The notes below the pieces were generated by a model. It had not been told where the DNA came from. It saw nothing but the letters and a program-made list of their open reading frames with translations, and made no database searches. Below, in pieces: positions 17,954-26,961 of a stretch of DNA of 64,000 bases. The translations under genes were made by a program, and so were the position numbers. Positions within the stretch are counted from its first letter, which is position 1. Every line of letters starts with the position of its first letter. This stretch comes from Commensalibacter papalotli (ex Servin-Garciduenas et al. 2014) (lineage in GTDB: Bacteria; Pseudomonadota; Alphaproteobacteria; Acetobacterales; Acetobacteraceae), in contig NZ_ATSX01000001.1 in assembly GCF_000527695.1 (NCBI RefSeq), positions 620,001 to 684,000 of the forward strand. Direction: 5' to 3'.

Positions 17954-20410
17954 ATGACAAAAGAAAAAGAAAACGTCTTGATTAATGATACTGAGGCGGA
18001 GATCACTGAGACACACGATGAGAAATCGGATTTAATTGCAGTATTACCTTTGCGCGATATTGTTGTTTTTCCTCATATGATTGTACCTTTGTTCGTTGGA
18101 CGTGAAAAATCTGTAAAAGCATTGGAAAAGGTTGGAAGTCAGCAAAATAAAATTTTACTGATTTCTCAAAAGGATGCTTCTTTAGAAGACCCTACTGAAA
18201 GTGATGTTTATCATTTTGGGACTGTCGCATCGATTCTTCAGATTTTAAAGCTTCCTGATGGGACAGTTAAAGTTTTAGTAGAAGGATTTCAAAGAGCGAA
18301 AGTTAAACAGCTCTTTGATCGTGAATCTTTTTTTGAGGCTGATATTGAAGTTGTCGAAGAAGTTGTCGATGAAACGAATAAAGAAATTGATGCTTTACAA
18401 CGCACAGTCATCACGCTGTTTGAACAATATGTTAAATTAAATAAGGCAATTGCACCTGAAGTCTTAGTAGCGGTTAATCAAATAGATAATCCGTTTAAGC
18501 TTGTTGATACCATTACAAGCCATCTGAACCTGAAGGTTGCAGATAAACAATCTATTTTAGAGTTGATACCTATTGATGAACGCTTAGAAAAGTTGCTTGA
18601 GCATTTAGAAGCTGAGTTGGGTGTTTTACAAGTCGAAAAACGTATTCGAAATCGCGTTAAAAAACAGATGGAGAAAACCCAGCGCGAGTATTATTTGAAT
18701 GAGCAACTTAAAGCGATTCAAAAAGAACTTAATGATGGAGATGAGGATAAAGACGAATTATCCGAGTTAGAAGAAAAGATTAAAAAGACTCGTTTGAGTA
18801 AAGAAGCTAAAGATAAAGCTTTATCTGATTTAAAAAAATTACGTGCAATGAGCCCAATGTCAGCAGAGGCAACAGTTGTACGAAATTATTTAGATTGGAT
18901 TATTGGAATCCCTTGGAAAAAACGCTCCAAGATTTCTAAAGATCTTAAGCTTGCGGAAAAAACACTAGATCAAGACCATTATGGATTAGAGAAAGTCAAA
19001 GAACGAATCTTGGAATACCTTGCTGTACAAGTTCGCTCTTCCAAGTTAAAAGGTCCAATTTTGTGTCTGGTTGGTCCTCCTGGTGTAGGTAAAACCTCTT
19101 TGGCGCGCTCAATTGCCAAGGCGACAGGACGTGAATATGTTCGTATGGCGTTGGGTGGTGTGCGTGATGAAGCAGAGATCAGAGGTCACCGTAGGACTTA
19201 TATCGGTGCTATGCCTGGTAAAATCGTTCAAGGAATGAAAAAGGCTGGAACTTCGAATCCTTTATTTTTGCTTGATGAAATTGATAAGCTTGGATCTGAT
19301 TGGCGTGGTGATCCAACTTCTGCGTTATTAGAAGTTTTAGATCCAGAACAAAATTCTACCTTTGCTGATCATTATCTTGAGGTGGATTACGATTTGTCTG
19401 ATGTTATGTTTATAACAACAGCTAATAGTTACAATATGCCTCAACCTTTATTGGATCGTATGGAAATTATTCGCCTTTCTGGGTATACAGAGGATGAAAA
19501 AGTTCAAATTGCTCGCCGCCATTTGGTTAAAAAGCAAGGCGCTGCTCATAATCTTAAGCCTAGTGAATGGTCAATTTCAGATGATGTATTGCATGAATTA
19601 GTCCGTACTTATACGCGAGAAGCTGGAGTGCGTAATCTAGAGCGTGAAATTGCTAAAATTGCTCGTAAAATCGTGCGAAAAATTGTCATAGGTGAATGTG
19701 ATCATGTTGCTGTAACCCTTGATAATCTAGATGACTATGCGGGTGTAAAGCGATTCCGCTATGGCGAAAGCGAAAGTGAAGATCTTATCGGCATTGTGAC
19801 AGGTTTGGCATGGACTGAGGTTGGGGGTGACATTTTACATATTGAAAGTGTAACCGTCCCAGGAAAGGGTCATATCAAACATACAGGTAAACTGGGAGAT
19901 GTGATGCAAGAAAGCGTTGCAGCAGCACTCTCATACGTCAAGAGTCGTGCAGGGCAGTTTGGGATTAAATCTGCATTATTCGAGAAAAAAGATATTCATG
20001 TGCATGTTCCCGAAGGTGCAACACCAAAAGACGGCCCTTCAGCCGGGGTTGCGATGGCAACTAGCATTGTCAGTGCAATGACAGGTATTCCAATTCGAAG
20101 AGATGTAGCGATGACAGGTGAAATTACCTTGCGCGGTCGTGTTCTTCCTATTGGAGGATTAAAGGAAAAATTACTAGCAGCACTACGTGCAGGGATTAAA
20201 ACAGTCTTTATTCCTAAAGAAAATGAAAAAGACCTAGTCGACGTTCCTGAGGTTGTGAAAAGCAATTTAAGTATTATTCCAGTATCAAGTGCTGATGAAG
20301 TGATTGGCCAAGCGTTGATTCGCCCATACGAATCACTTGAATGGGATGATGATGCGGAATCGGTTAAAGTTACTGATACATCTTCTCAAGAAGCACCTTT
20401 AACGCATTAA
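17954..20410 (+). CDS. lon: ATP-dependent Lon protease
   Basis: Lon, 818 residues, is a AAA+ serine protease that degrades misfolded and regulatory proteins. The N-terminal LON substrate domain begins near residue 27 (IAVLPLRDIVVFPHMIVPLF), and a coiled region precedes the AAA+ domain with Walker A GPPGVGKTS (374-382) and FLLDEIDKLG. The C-terminal peptidase has the catalytic dyad S696 (PKDGPSAGVAM) and K739 (IGGLKEKLLAA). A very strong AAGGAGG ribosome site lies about 9 bases before the ATG. Heat-shock control is common for lon, but I could not recognise a convincing heat-shock promoter here. Confidence 0.98.
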   Translation: MTKEKENVLINDTEAEITETHDEKSDLIAVLPLRDIVVFPHMIVPLFVGREKSVKALEKVGSQQNKILLISQKDASLEDPTESDVYHFGTVASILQILKLPDGTVKVLVEGFQRAKVKQLFDRESFFEADIEVVEEVVDETNKEIDALQRTVITLFEQYVKLNKAIAPEVLVAVNQIDNPFKLVDTITSHLNLKVADKQSILELIPIDERLEKLLEHLEAELGVLQVEKRIRNRVKKQMEKTQREYYLNEQLKAIQKELNDGDEDKDELSELEEKIKKTRLSKEAKDKALSDLKKLRAMSPMSAEATVVRNYLDWIIGIPWKKRSKISKDLKLAEKTLDQDHYGLEKVKERILEYLAVQVRSSKLKGPILCLVGPPGVGKTSLARSIAKATGREYVRMALGGVRDEAEIRGHRRTYIGAMPGKIVQGMKKAGTSNPLFLLDEIDKLGSDWRGDPTSALLEVLDPEQNSTFADHYLEVDYDLSDVMFITTANSYNMPQPLLDRMEIIRLSGYTEDEKVQIARRHLVKKQGAAHNLKPSEWSISDDVLHELVRTYTREAGVRNLEREIAKIARKIVRKIVIGECDHVAVTLDNLDDYAGVKRFRYGESESEDLIGIVTGLAWTEVGGDILHIESVTVPGKGHIKHTGKLGDVMQESVAAALSYVKSRAGQFGIKSALFEKKDIHVHVPEGATPKDGPSAGVAMATSIVSAMTGIPIRRDVAMTGEITLRGRVLPIGGLKEKLLAALRAGIKTVFIPKENEKDLVDVPEVVKSNLSIIPVSSADEVIGQALIRPYESLEWDDDAESVKVTDTSSQEAPLTH

Positions 20411-20457
20411 AATGTGCTGATCTTGCAACCTAACCGGTAATAAATGTAAGAAAATGG

Positions 20458-20506
20458 CTATTGAAGTATAGAGAATGGTTGACGTTCTTGCAAAGTGCTT
20501 CAATAG
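20458..20506 (+). promoter_or_regulatory. possible hup promoter flanked by a 9-bp inverted repeat
   Basis: CTATTGAAG (20458-20466) and CTTCAATAG (20498-20506) are perfect inverted copies 31 bases apart. Between them is TTGACG (20479-20484), and 17 bases further on is AATAGT (20502-20507), which overlaps the right arm, a plausible -35/-10 pair. Whether the repeat is an operator or a long-loop hairpin is not known. Confidence 0.35.
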
Positions 20507-20583
20507 TCTGATTATGGATTATTGATACAGTCCAATTAAGATATAGTTTTTTGTATCCTCACTATAGTGGAAAGATAAAATAA

Positions 20584-20871
20584 ATGGAAAAGCCGCTTAA
20601 TAAACAAGAACTCGTTGCAGCTGTTGCAGAAAAAGTTGATCTATCAAAAGCAAAATCTGCTGAAGTTGTCGATGCAGTGTTGAGCACCATCGAAGGAACA
20701 CTTGCTAAAAAACAAGAAGTGCGTCTTGTTGGTTTTGGTAGCTTTGTAACTGCAACTCGTAAAGCAGCAAAAGGTCGTAATCCTCGTACAGGCGAAGAGA
20801 TTGATATTCCAGCATCTATTTCTGTTCGTTTCAAACCTGGAAAATTATTAAAAGAAGCTGTTAGTAAATAG
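20584..20871 (+). CDS. hupB: HU family DNA-binding protein
   Basis: A 95-residue HU-type nucleoid protein that bends and compacts DNA as a dimer. The family signature is seen as VGFGSFVTATRKAAKGRNPRTG, with the proline-bearing arm (GRNPRTGEEIDIPA) and the C-terminal SVRFKPGKLLKEAV. A few extra N-terminal residues (MEKPLNKQELVAAVAE) are normal. Its position directly downstream of lon is conserved in many proteobacteria. It could be an IHF subunit, but the gene order and arm sequence favour HU. Confidence 0.95.
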   Translation: MEKPLNKQELVAAVAEKVDLSKAKSAEVVDAVLSTIEGTLAKKQEVRLVGFGSFVTATRKAAKGRNPRTGEEIDIPASISVRFKPGKLLKEAVSK

Positions 20872-20902
20872 TTTTATAGTTATTGAAAAAATAACTAGAC
20901 AT

Positions 20903-20938
20903 ACAACGACTTCAATGCTAAGAAGTCGTTGTTCTGTT
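20903..20938 (+). terminator. hairpin/terminator after hupB
   Basis: An 11-bp perfect stem (20903-20913 with 20922-20932, ACAACGACTTC/GAAGTCGTTGT) has an 8-base loop and is followed by a weak U run (TCTGTT). A smaller hairpin, TAGTTATT/AATAACTA, lies just upstream at 20877-20897. Together they probably end the hupB transcript before the tRNA genes. Confidence 0.6.
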
Positions 20939-20964
20939 AGAAACGGTAAGTTTCCAGTAGAAAA

Positions 20965-21040
20965 GGGCGATTAGCTCAGTTGGTAGAGCATCTCGTTTAC
21001 ACCGAGAGGGTCGGCAGTTCGAGCCTGTCATCGCCCACCA
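20965..21040 (+). tRNA. tRNA-Val (anticodon UAC), copy 1
   Basis: A 76-nt cloverleaf with acceptor stem GGGCGAT/ATCGCCC, anticodon stem TCTCG/CGAGA around loop TTTACAC (UAC) and an encoded CCA. It is identical to copy 2 at 21223. Confidence 0.97.
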
Positions 21041-21110
21041 TAAACCAGTTTTAAAGTAGATTAATTTACTTTAAAAATATGACTTGTCTGTAAAGACAAT
21101 AATACCCTGC

Positions 21111-21188
21111 GCGGGTGTAGCTCAGTCTGGTTAGAGCGTCGGCCTGTCACGCCGAAGGTCGCGGGTTCGAGCCCCGTCACTCGCGCCA
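21111..21188 (+). tRNA. tRNA-Asp (anticodon GUC), copy 1
   Basis: A 78-nt tRNA with acceptor stem GCGGGTG/CACTCGC (one G-U pair), anticodon loop CTGTCAC (GUC), discriminator G and encoded CCA. It is identical to copy 2 at 21369. Confidence 0.97.
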
Positions 21189-21222
21189 CAATATAGTTTA
21201 TTATTTTTCTTGAAAAATAAAA

Positions 21223-21298
21223 GGGCGATTAGCTCAGTTGGTAGAGCATCTCGTTTACACCGAGAGGGTCGGCAGTTCGAGCCTGTCATCGCCCACCA
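21223..21298 (+). tRNA. tRNA-Val (anticodon UAC), copy 2
   Basis: An exact repeat of the tRNA-Val at 20965, with the same acceptor stem, UAC anticodon and encoded CCA. It is part of the tandem duplication. Confidence 0.97.
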
Positions 21299-21368
21299 TA
21301 AACCAGTTTTAAAGTAGATTAATTTACTTTAAAAATATGACTTGTCTGTAAAGACAATAATACCCTGC

Positions 21369-21446
21369 GCGGGTGTAGCTCAGTCTGGTTAGAGCGTCGG
21401 CCTGTCACGCCGAAGGTCGCGGGTTCGAGCCCCGTCACTCGCGCCA
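21369..21446 (+). tRNA. tRNA-Asp (anticodon GUC), copy 2
   Basis: An exact repeat of the tRNA-Asp at 21111, and the last gene of the duplicated tRNA cluster. No clear terminator follows it. Confidence 0.97.
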
Positions 21447-21448
21447 CA

Positions 21449-22054
21449 TAAATTATGGTATTATAATCCAAAATATCTGCTATAATCACACATTGATATA
21501 ACAACTATTTATAAAGTTATCGCTTGAAAATTATATAATTTTTTATGATGAAACTGTAAATTCTTTTTCTCTTTAAAATCTAAATCAATATATGTAATAA
21601 AATATCATGTGAAATGCCTTATATATTTTGTTATGAAAGTAGATTCTTATATAGATGAATATGATGTTTTAACGACTTAAGGATTAGGATTAGTTAAATA
21701 AACTTTTATAGATATTTTCTCTGAATTGATACCTAATGAAACACAATATTCTTTGACTGCTTGTTATCGATGAAAAGGTTTCGTAAATAATAGTTTATTT
21801 GCACTTTTTATTTTAATGGAAAAGGTTGATGTTTTAAATATTAGTATAGAAATACATTTAATTTCTAAGTTCTAAGAATTATTTCAATATCAATATTCTA
21901 TACTTAATGATTAAATTAAATTAAATTTTCGATATGCTCGTATATAAAAAAAGCACATTAACAGTATAATTTTATTTAGTTCTCTGTTATAAGACTTACA
22001 ATATTCAATTTTTATTGATGATTTTAATTGTTATAGAAGCTAAAGAGTTATCTC
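21449..22054. other. 606-bp AT-rich gap without an intact gene, upstream of nuoA
   Basis: There is no open frame of useful length on either strand. The middle (21633-21875) looks like a decayed reading frame and is listed separately. The right end must carry the nuo promoter, since no gene upstream could read into nuoA except the tRNA cluster. TATAAT occurs at 21965-21970, but I could not pair it with a convincing -35. AAAGAG about 10 bases before the nuoA ATG may serve as the ribosome site. Confidence 0.5.
21633..21875 (+). pseudogene. possible decayed short coding sequence
   Basis: Read from the ATG at 21633, one frame gives protein-like sequence interrupted by three stop codons before a final stop at 21873-21875. 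The pieces are MKVDSYIDEYDVLTT, then GLGLVK, then TFIDIFSELIPNETQYSLTA, then a segment including KGFVNNSLFALFILMEKVDV. I do not recognise a family. It may equally be chance sequence in an AT-rich gap. Confidence 0.25.
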
Positions 22055-22420
22055 ATGCAGGCTATTTTAGGTAATTATTTACCAGTGCTGATTTTTGGAA
22101 TTATTTCATTAATTATAGCATGCGCTATGTTAGGGGCGGCACTATTCTGTGCAAAACAAAAGCCCTATGCTGAAAAGAACTCACCATATGAGTGTGGATT
22201 TCCAGCATTCGAAGATGCACGCCAAATGTTTGATGTGCGTTATTATCTTGTGGGAATATTATTCACAATTTTCGATTTGGAAATGGTGTTTTTATTTCCA
22301 TGGGCTTTAACGCTTTCCAAAATTGGAATGTTTGGTTTCTTTTCAATGCTCGCTTTTCTTGTTGTTTTGACCGTCGGATTTATATACGAATGGTGCAAAG
22401 GCGCATTAGAGTGGGATTAG
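22055..22420 (+). CDS. nuoA: NADH-quinone oxidoreductase subunit A
   Basis: NuoA (ND3), 121 residues, is a small membrane subunit of respiratory complex I. Three membrane helices are visible (about 9-31, 65-87 and 92-114). The conserved loop NSPYECGFPAFEDARQMFDV carries the cysteine of the family, and the F-D-L-E-M-V-F-L-F-P-W motif lies in helix 2. It is the first gene of the nuo operon, with its promoter probably in the preceding 600-bp gap. Confidence 0.96.
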   Translation: MQAILGNYLPVLIFGIISLIIACAMLGAALFCAKQKPYAEKNSPYECGFPAFEDARQMFDVRYYLVGILFTIFDLEMVFLFPWALTLSKIGMFGFFSMLAFLVVLTVGFIYEWCKGALEWD

Positions 22421-22481
22421 GCTAACGAAGAATAAAGTGCGTAATTATAAAGCAGATTTATATCTGTAAAATGAGATTGTG

Positions 22482-23057
22482 ATGAATCAGAATACTACAG
22501 AAAACTCTGGTCTTGAAAAAGTATATTGGAATCAGGATGCTCTGCCGCCAGGGTCAGAGCAGGATGCTGTTATAAAAGGCATTACTGGGGCAATTACAGA
22601 CAAAGGGTTTGTTGTTGCAAAGCTGGATCAATTAATTAACTGGGGCAGAACGGGCAGTCTTTGGCCAATGACTTTTGGTTTGGCTTGTTGTGCTGTTGAA
22701 ATGATTCATGCTTATATGCCCAGATATGATTTGGATCGTATGGGGGTTGTTCCGATGGGATCTCCTCGTCAGGCAGACGTTATGTTGGTTGCAGGAACTG
22801 TTACTAACAAAATGGCTCCTGCTTTGCGTCGTTTATATGATCAAATGTCTGAACCTCGTTGGGTAATATCCATGGGATCTTGTGCGAATGGTGGGGGATA
22901 TTATCACTATTCATACTCTGTCGTTAGGGGATGTGATCGTATTATTCCTGTTGATGTTTACGTTCCAGGGTGCCCACCAACAGCCGAAGCCTTGATTTAC
23001 GGTATTATGTTGCTCAAGAAGAAAATTAAACGGACGGGGACAATTATTCGTGGTTGA
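22482..23057 (+). CDS. nuoB: NADH-quinone oxidoreductase subunit B
   Basis: NuoB (PSST), 191 residues, carries the terminal N2 4Fe-4S cluster that hands electrons to quinone. Cluster ligands are visible in [10 protein letters not shown] (tandem cysteines), [20 protein letters not shown] and [11 protein letters not shown]. The ATG at 22482 is used here; a GTG immediately before it is in frame but not needed. Its last 8 bases overlap the nuoC start. Confidence 0.97.
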   Translation: MNQNTTENSGLEKVYWNQDALPPGSEQDAVIKGITGAITDKGFVVAKLDQLINWGRTGSLWPMTFGLACCAVEMIHAYMPRYDLDRMGVVPMGSPRQADVMLVAGTVTNKMAPALRRLYDQMSEPRWVISMGSCANGGGYYHYSYSVVRGCDRIIPVDVYVPGCPPTAEALIYGIMLLKKKIKRTGTIIRG

Positions 23058-23715
23058 TCATATTGATACATACACAAAAAGTTTCATAAATTTACCACGT
23101 TTACAAGCTGTGGGGTTTATGCTGTGTACTTCTGTTAAAGGTGTTATTAAAACAGATTTCGAACAAGATGAACTGGTTGTTGTTGTAGAGTTAGATCATC
23201 TTTTTGATTTGTTAAATTTATTAAAAACGCATCATTTATGCTGTTATGAGCAATTAATGGATGTTTGTGGTGCTGATTATCCTCAGCGAGCAAAACGTTT
23301 TGATATTGTCTATAATTTACTGTCTGTTTCTTTAAATCAGCGCATTCGCGTTATTGCTCATATTGATGAGCAAACCCCAGTACCTTCTGTTCGTAGTTTA
23401 TGGAAATGTGCAGATTGGTGGGAACGTGAATGTTATGATATGTTTGGCATTTTATTCTCTGGTCAGCCCGATTTACGACGTATTTTAACTGATTATGGTT
23501 TTGATGGGCATCCTTTACGTAAAGATTTTCCTGTAACAGGGTATGTTGAAGTGCGTTATGATGCGGATCAAAATAAAGTGGTTTATGAACCTGTGAAGCT
23601 TACTCAAGATATGAGAGATTTTGACTTTGATTCTCCTTGGGAGGGGCTTACTACCTTGCCAGGTGACGAAAAAGTTCATGTGAAGCGTCAAAATATTAAG
23701 CCGTATTCTTTGTAA
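23050..23715 (+). CDS. nuoC: NADH-quinone oxidoreductase subunit C
   Basis: NuoC (30-kDa subunit), 221 residues, of the hydrophilic arm. The family signature is visible as [15 protein letters not shown] followed by [20 protein letters not shown]. The start is a GTG at 23050 overlapping the end of nuoB, implying translational coupling. It is separate from nuoD, not fused as in gammaproteobacteria. Confidence 0.95.
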   Translation: MVDHIDTYTKSFINLPRLQAVGFMLCTSVKGVIKTDFEQDELVVVVELDHLFDLLNLLKTHHLCCYEQLMDVCGADYPQRAKRFDIVYNLLSVSLNQRIRVIAHIDEQTPVPSVRSLWKCADWWERECYDMFGILFSGQPDLRRILTDYGFDGHPLRKDFPVTGYVEVRYDADQNKVVYEPVKLTQDMRDFDFDSPWEGLTTLPGDEKVHVKRQNIKPYSL

Positions 23716-23751
23716 TTAATATATTGTAAGTGATCGGCAAAAGGATATTTG

Positions 23752-25002
23752 ATGAGTGAAGTAATTAAAAAAGAATCAACGAATAAAGCGCAAGGACTAG
23801 ATGAGAAAGTAAAACAAAATATTTCTCAAGTTTTGTCTGGTGATTCCCATACCTTAAATTTTGGCCCTCAACATCCATCAGCACATGGTGTGTTACGTGT
23901 TGTAATGGAATTAGAAGGTGAGGTTATAAAACGTGCAACCCCGCATATTGGGTTGTTACATCGAGGTACTGAAAAATTATTAGAGCATAAAGCCTATCAT
24001 AAGGGTTTGCCCTATTTTGATCGCTTGGATTATGCATCTCCTATGTGTGAAGAGCATGCTTATGTTCTGGCAACAGAAAAATTATTGCGTGTAGATGTGC
24101 CAGATAGGGCAAAGTGGATACGGGTTTTATTTGCTGAAATTACTCGTATTTTAAACCATTTACTGAACGTTACGGCCATGGGGTTGGATTGCGGAGCGAT
24201 GACCCCTGCATTATGGGCTTATGAAGAGCGTGAAAAGATGATGGAATTTTATGAAGGTGTGTCAGGGGCACGTTTTCATGCTAATTATTTCCGTCATGGT
24301 GGTGTGGCAAAAGATATGCCAGTTGGAATGGAAGAGAAAATTGGTAATTGGGTCAAAGATTTTCCAAAAATTGTTGATGATATCGAAGGGTTGCTGACCA
24401 ATAACCGTATTTGGAAACAAAGAACGGTTGGTATTGGAGTATGCACGACAGAGGATGCGCTTTCTTGGGGATTTACGGGGCCTTGTTTACGTGCCTCTGG
24501 TGTTCCTTGGGATTTGCGTCGTTCTCAACCTTATGATAATTATGATAAAGTTGATTTTCAGGTGCCAGTAACACGTCAAGGTGATTGTTATGATCGTTAT
24601 TTAATCAGAGTGATTGAAATGCGAGAAAGTGCAAAGATCATCGAACAGTGTTTGAATAAAATGAAACCTGGTGCGATTAAGGTTGAAAGTGAAAAAATTT
24701 CACCGCCTAAACGTAAAGATATGAAGCATTCTATGGAATCTTTAATTAACCATTTTAAGCTTTACAGTGGTGGATTTCATGTTCCTGCTGGAACAACTTA
24801 TACAGCTGTTGAAAGTCCAAAAGGCGAGTTTGGTGTTTACTTAGTCGCTGATGGTGGGACTAAGCCATATCGTTGCAAAATACGTCCAACAGGTTTTGCA
24901 CATTTGCAAGCGCTAGATGAATTGTCACATCGTCACATGTTGGCTGATATGGTTGCAATTATTGGTTCTATGGATTTGGTTTTCGGTGAAGTGGATAGAT
25001 AG
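23752..25002 (+). CDS. nuoD: NADH-quinone oxidoreductase subunit D
   Basis: NuoD (49-kDa subunit), 416 residues, forms the quinone pocket with NuoB. It shows [32 protein letters not shown] and the C-terminal DLVFGEVDR. The N-terminal extension of about 35 residues is polar. The ATG at 23752 follows an AAGGA ribosome site, and the in-frame TTG just before it is not favoured. Confidence 0.97.
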   Translation: MSEVIKKESTNKAQGLDEKVKQNISQVLSGDSHTLNFGPQHPSAHGVLRVVMELEGEVIKRATPHIGLLHRGTEKLLEHKAYHKGLPYFDRLDYASPMCEEHAYVLATEKLLRVDVPDRAKWIRVLFAEITRILNHLLNVTAMGLDCGAMTPALWAYEEREKMMEFYEGVSGARFHANYFRHGGVAKDMPVGMEEKIGNWVKDFPKIVDDIEGLLTNNRIWKQRTVGIGVCTTEDALSWGFTGPCLRASGVPWDLRRSQPYDNYDKVDFQVPVTRQGDCYDRYLIRVIEMRESAKIIEQCLNKMKPGAIKVESEKISPPKRKDMKHSMESLINHFKLYSGGFHVPAGTTYTAVESPKGEFGVYLVADGGTKPYRCKIRPTGFAHLQALDELSHRHMLADMVAIIGSMDLVFGEVDR

Positions 25003-25008
25003 GGCGTG

Positions 25009-25638
25009 ATGTCAGAGAAATCGATGAATAAACAACCTGCTGAATTTGCTTTTGATCAAGAAAGTGAACAGCAAATTGAAAAAATCTTAGCAAAATATCC
25101 TGCTGCACGAAAAGCAAGTGCAGTGATTCCGTTATTATATATAGTTCAAAATCAAATGAAACGGGTGACCAAGAGCGCATGGGTGCCAAAGGTTGCTATG
25201 GTTGTTGTTGCTAAACGGTTAGAGATCGCTCCCGTTCGTGTATTTGAAATCGCAACTTTTTATACCATGTTCAATTTGGAACCAATTGGTCAGTATCATT
25301 TGCAAGTTTGCTCTACGACGCCATGTTGGCTGCGTGGCTCTGAGGATATTGTAGCGGCTTGTAAAAAGGTTACGGGTATTAAAGAGTTCGGACAAACCAG
25401 TGAAGATGGTATGTTTACGCTTTCTGAAGTAGAGTGTCTTGGAGCGTGTGCGAATGCACCAATTTTACAAGTCGATCATGATTATTATGAAGATATGACC
25501 GCAGAAAGCACGATTGAGTTAATTGAGTTATTGCGCAAAGGCGAAAAACCTGCGCATGGTCCAATGATAGATCGTTTAAATTCTGCACCTGTGGGCAAGA
25601 AAATTACACAAAATACAGGGGCCGAAGATGTTAAGTGA
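25009..25638 (+). CDS. nuoE: NADH-quinone oxidoreductase subunit E
   Basis: NuoE (24-kDa subunit), 209 residues, has a thioredoxin-like fold with one 2Fe-2S cluster. The ligands are visible as [10 protein letters not shown] (C-x4-C) and [11 protein letters not shown] (C-x3-C). The start is the ATG at 25009. A GTG immediately upstream is an alternative. It overlaps nuoF by 11 bases. Confidence 0.96.
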   Translation: MSEKSMNKQPAEFAFDQESEQQIEKILAKYPAARKASAVIPLLYIVQNQMKRVTKSAWVPKVAMVVVAKRLEIAPVRVFEIATFYTMFNLEPIGQYHLQVCSTTPCWLRGSEDIVAACKKVTGIKEFGQTSEDGMFTLSEVECLGACANAPILQVDHDYYEDMTAESTIELIELLRKGEKPAHGPMIDRLNSAPVGKKITQNTGAEDVK

Positions 25639-26950
25639 TAAAGATCGTATTTATCTAAATTTACATGGCCATGATGATTGGAAATTGGCTGGCGCCCGTA
25701 GGCGTGGGGATTGGGATAATACCAAAGATATTTTAGCCTTGGGTCGTGATGCGATTATTAAAACGATTATTGATTCTGGATTGCGTGGTCGTGGAGGAGC
25801 AGGGTTCTCTACAGGTTTAAAATGGTCTTTTATGCCTAAAAAAGAAGGTCCATTACCACATTATTTAGTGATTAATGGGGATGAATCAGAGCCAGGCACT
25901 TGTAAAGATCGCGAAGTTATGCGCCATGAACCTCATAAAATTGTAGAAGGTGCATTATTGGCATCTTTTGCAATTGGTGCGCATACTGCTTATATATATA
26001 TTCGTGGTGAGTATTATAATGAGGCCAACAGATTACAAGTTGCAATTGATGAAGCTTATGAAGCAGGATTGATTGGTAAGAACGCTTGTGGCAGTGGTTG
26101 GGATTTTGATTTTTATATTCATCGTGGTGCTGGTGCCTATATTTGCGGTGAAGAGACGGCTCAGCTTGAGAGTCTTGAAGGAAAAAAAGGTCAGCCTCGT
26201 CTAAAGCCGCCATTTCCAGCAGGAAAAGGTCTTTATGGTTGTCCTTCTACAATTAATAATGTAGAAAGCATTTCTGTAACACCAACGATTATGCGTCGTG
26301 GTTCTGCATGGTTTGCGGGAATTGGCCGCAAGAACAACACAGGCCCTAAATTGATGGCTATTTCAGGTCATATTAATACACCTTGCGTGTTTGAAGAGGC
26401 ACTTGGATTGCCTTTAAAAGAAATTATTGAAACGCATGGTGGTGGCGTTCGTGGTGGATGGGATAATTTGCTTGCTGTTATTCCAGGCGGAACATCAATG
26501 CCGATGTTGAACAAAGAAACCTGTGAAACCGTTATTATGGATTTCGATGGTATGCGTGATGTAGGCTCGGGTTTAGGTACTGCTGGTATTGTGGTTATGG
26601 ATAAATCAACTGATATTATTCGCGCTGTTACTTTGCTATCCAAGTTTTATAAACACGAAAGCTGTGGTCAATGCACGCCATGTCGTGAAGGGTCAAACTG
26701 GGTTTTAAAAGTGATGAACCGTATGGTTGAAGGTCGTGCAGAAATTTCTGAAATTGATATGTTGATGGACGTAACCAAAAACATTGAAAATACAACAATT
26801 TGTGCGATGGGTATGTCAGTTGCTTGGCCGGTTCAAGCACTTATTCGTAACTTCCGTCCTGTTATGGAGCAACGAATCATAGATTATAAAAAAGCCCATG
26901 GTGGAGTATCACAAATTCAGGTGTCTGTTGATGCACCAATAGGGGGCTAA
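25628..26950 (+). CDS. nuoF: NADH-quinone oxidoreductase subunit F
   Basis: NuoF (51-kDa subunit), 440 residues, binds NADH, FMN and the N3 cluster. Visible motifs are [16 protein letters not shown] and [14 protein letters not shown] for [26 protein letters not shown], and the cluster site [12 protein letters not shown] with the further cysteine in TICAMG. It overlaps the end of nuoE and is followed by nuoG after 11 bp. Confidence 0.98.
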   Translation: MLSDKDRIYLNLHGHDDWKLAGARRRGDWDNTKDILALGRDAIIKTIIDSGLRGRGGAGFSTGLKWSFMPKKEGPLPHYLVINGDESEPGTCKDREVMRHEPHKIVEGALLASFAIGAHTAYIYIRGEYYNEANRLQVAIDEAYEAGLIGKNACGSGWDFDFYIHRGAGAYICGEETAQLESLEGKKGQPRLKPPFPAGKGLYGCPSTINNVESISVTPTIMRRGSAWFAGIGRKNNTGPKLMAISGHINTPCVFEEALGLPLKEIIETHGGGVRGGWDNLLAVIPGGTSMPMLNKETCETVIMDFDGMRDVGSGLGTAGIVVMDKSTDIIRAVTLLSKFYKHESCGQCTPCREGSNWVLKVMNRMVEGRAEISEIDMLMDVTKNIENTTICAMGMSVAWPVQALIRNFRPVMEQRIIDYKKAHGGVSQIQVSVDAPIGG

Positions 26951-26961
26951 TAGGTAAGAAT

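Larger units (their letters stand above)
20961..21448 (+). repeat. tandem duplication of a tRNA-Val/tRNA-Asp unit (2 x 230 bp)
   Basis: Bases 20961-21190 recur without a visible mismatch at 21219-21448, an offset of 258 bp, with 28 bp of unique sequence between them. Each copy carries tRNA-Val(UAC), an intergenic stretch with two hairpins (a 10-bp TTTTAAAGTA/TACTTTAAAA stem and a 6-bp TTGTCT/AGACAA stem) and tRNA-Asp(GUC). The identity of the non-tRNA part points to recent duplication or ongoing gene conversion. Confidence 0.95.

Noticed and set aside
20961-21448. Duplicated tRNA region as an att site flanking a mobile element
   Set aside because: The repeats contain whole tRNA genes with only 28 bp between them, and there is no integrase or cargo. 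A simple tandem duplication explains it.
21319-21504. Minus-strand open frame containing ARVTGLEPATFGVTGRRSNQ
   Set aside because: It is the antisense reading of tRNA-Asp copy 2 and its surroundings, not a gene.
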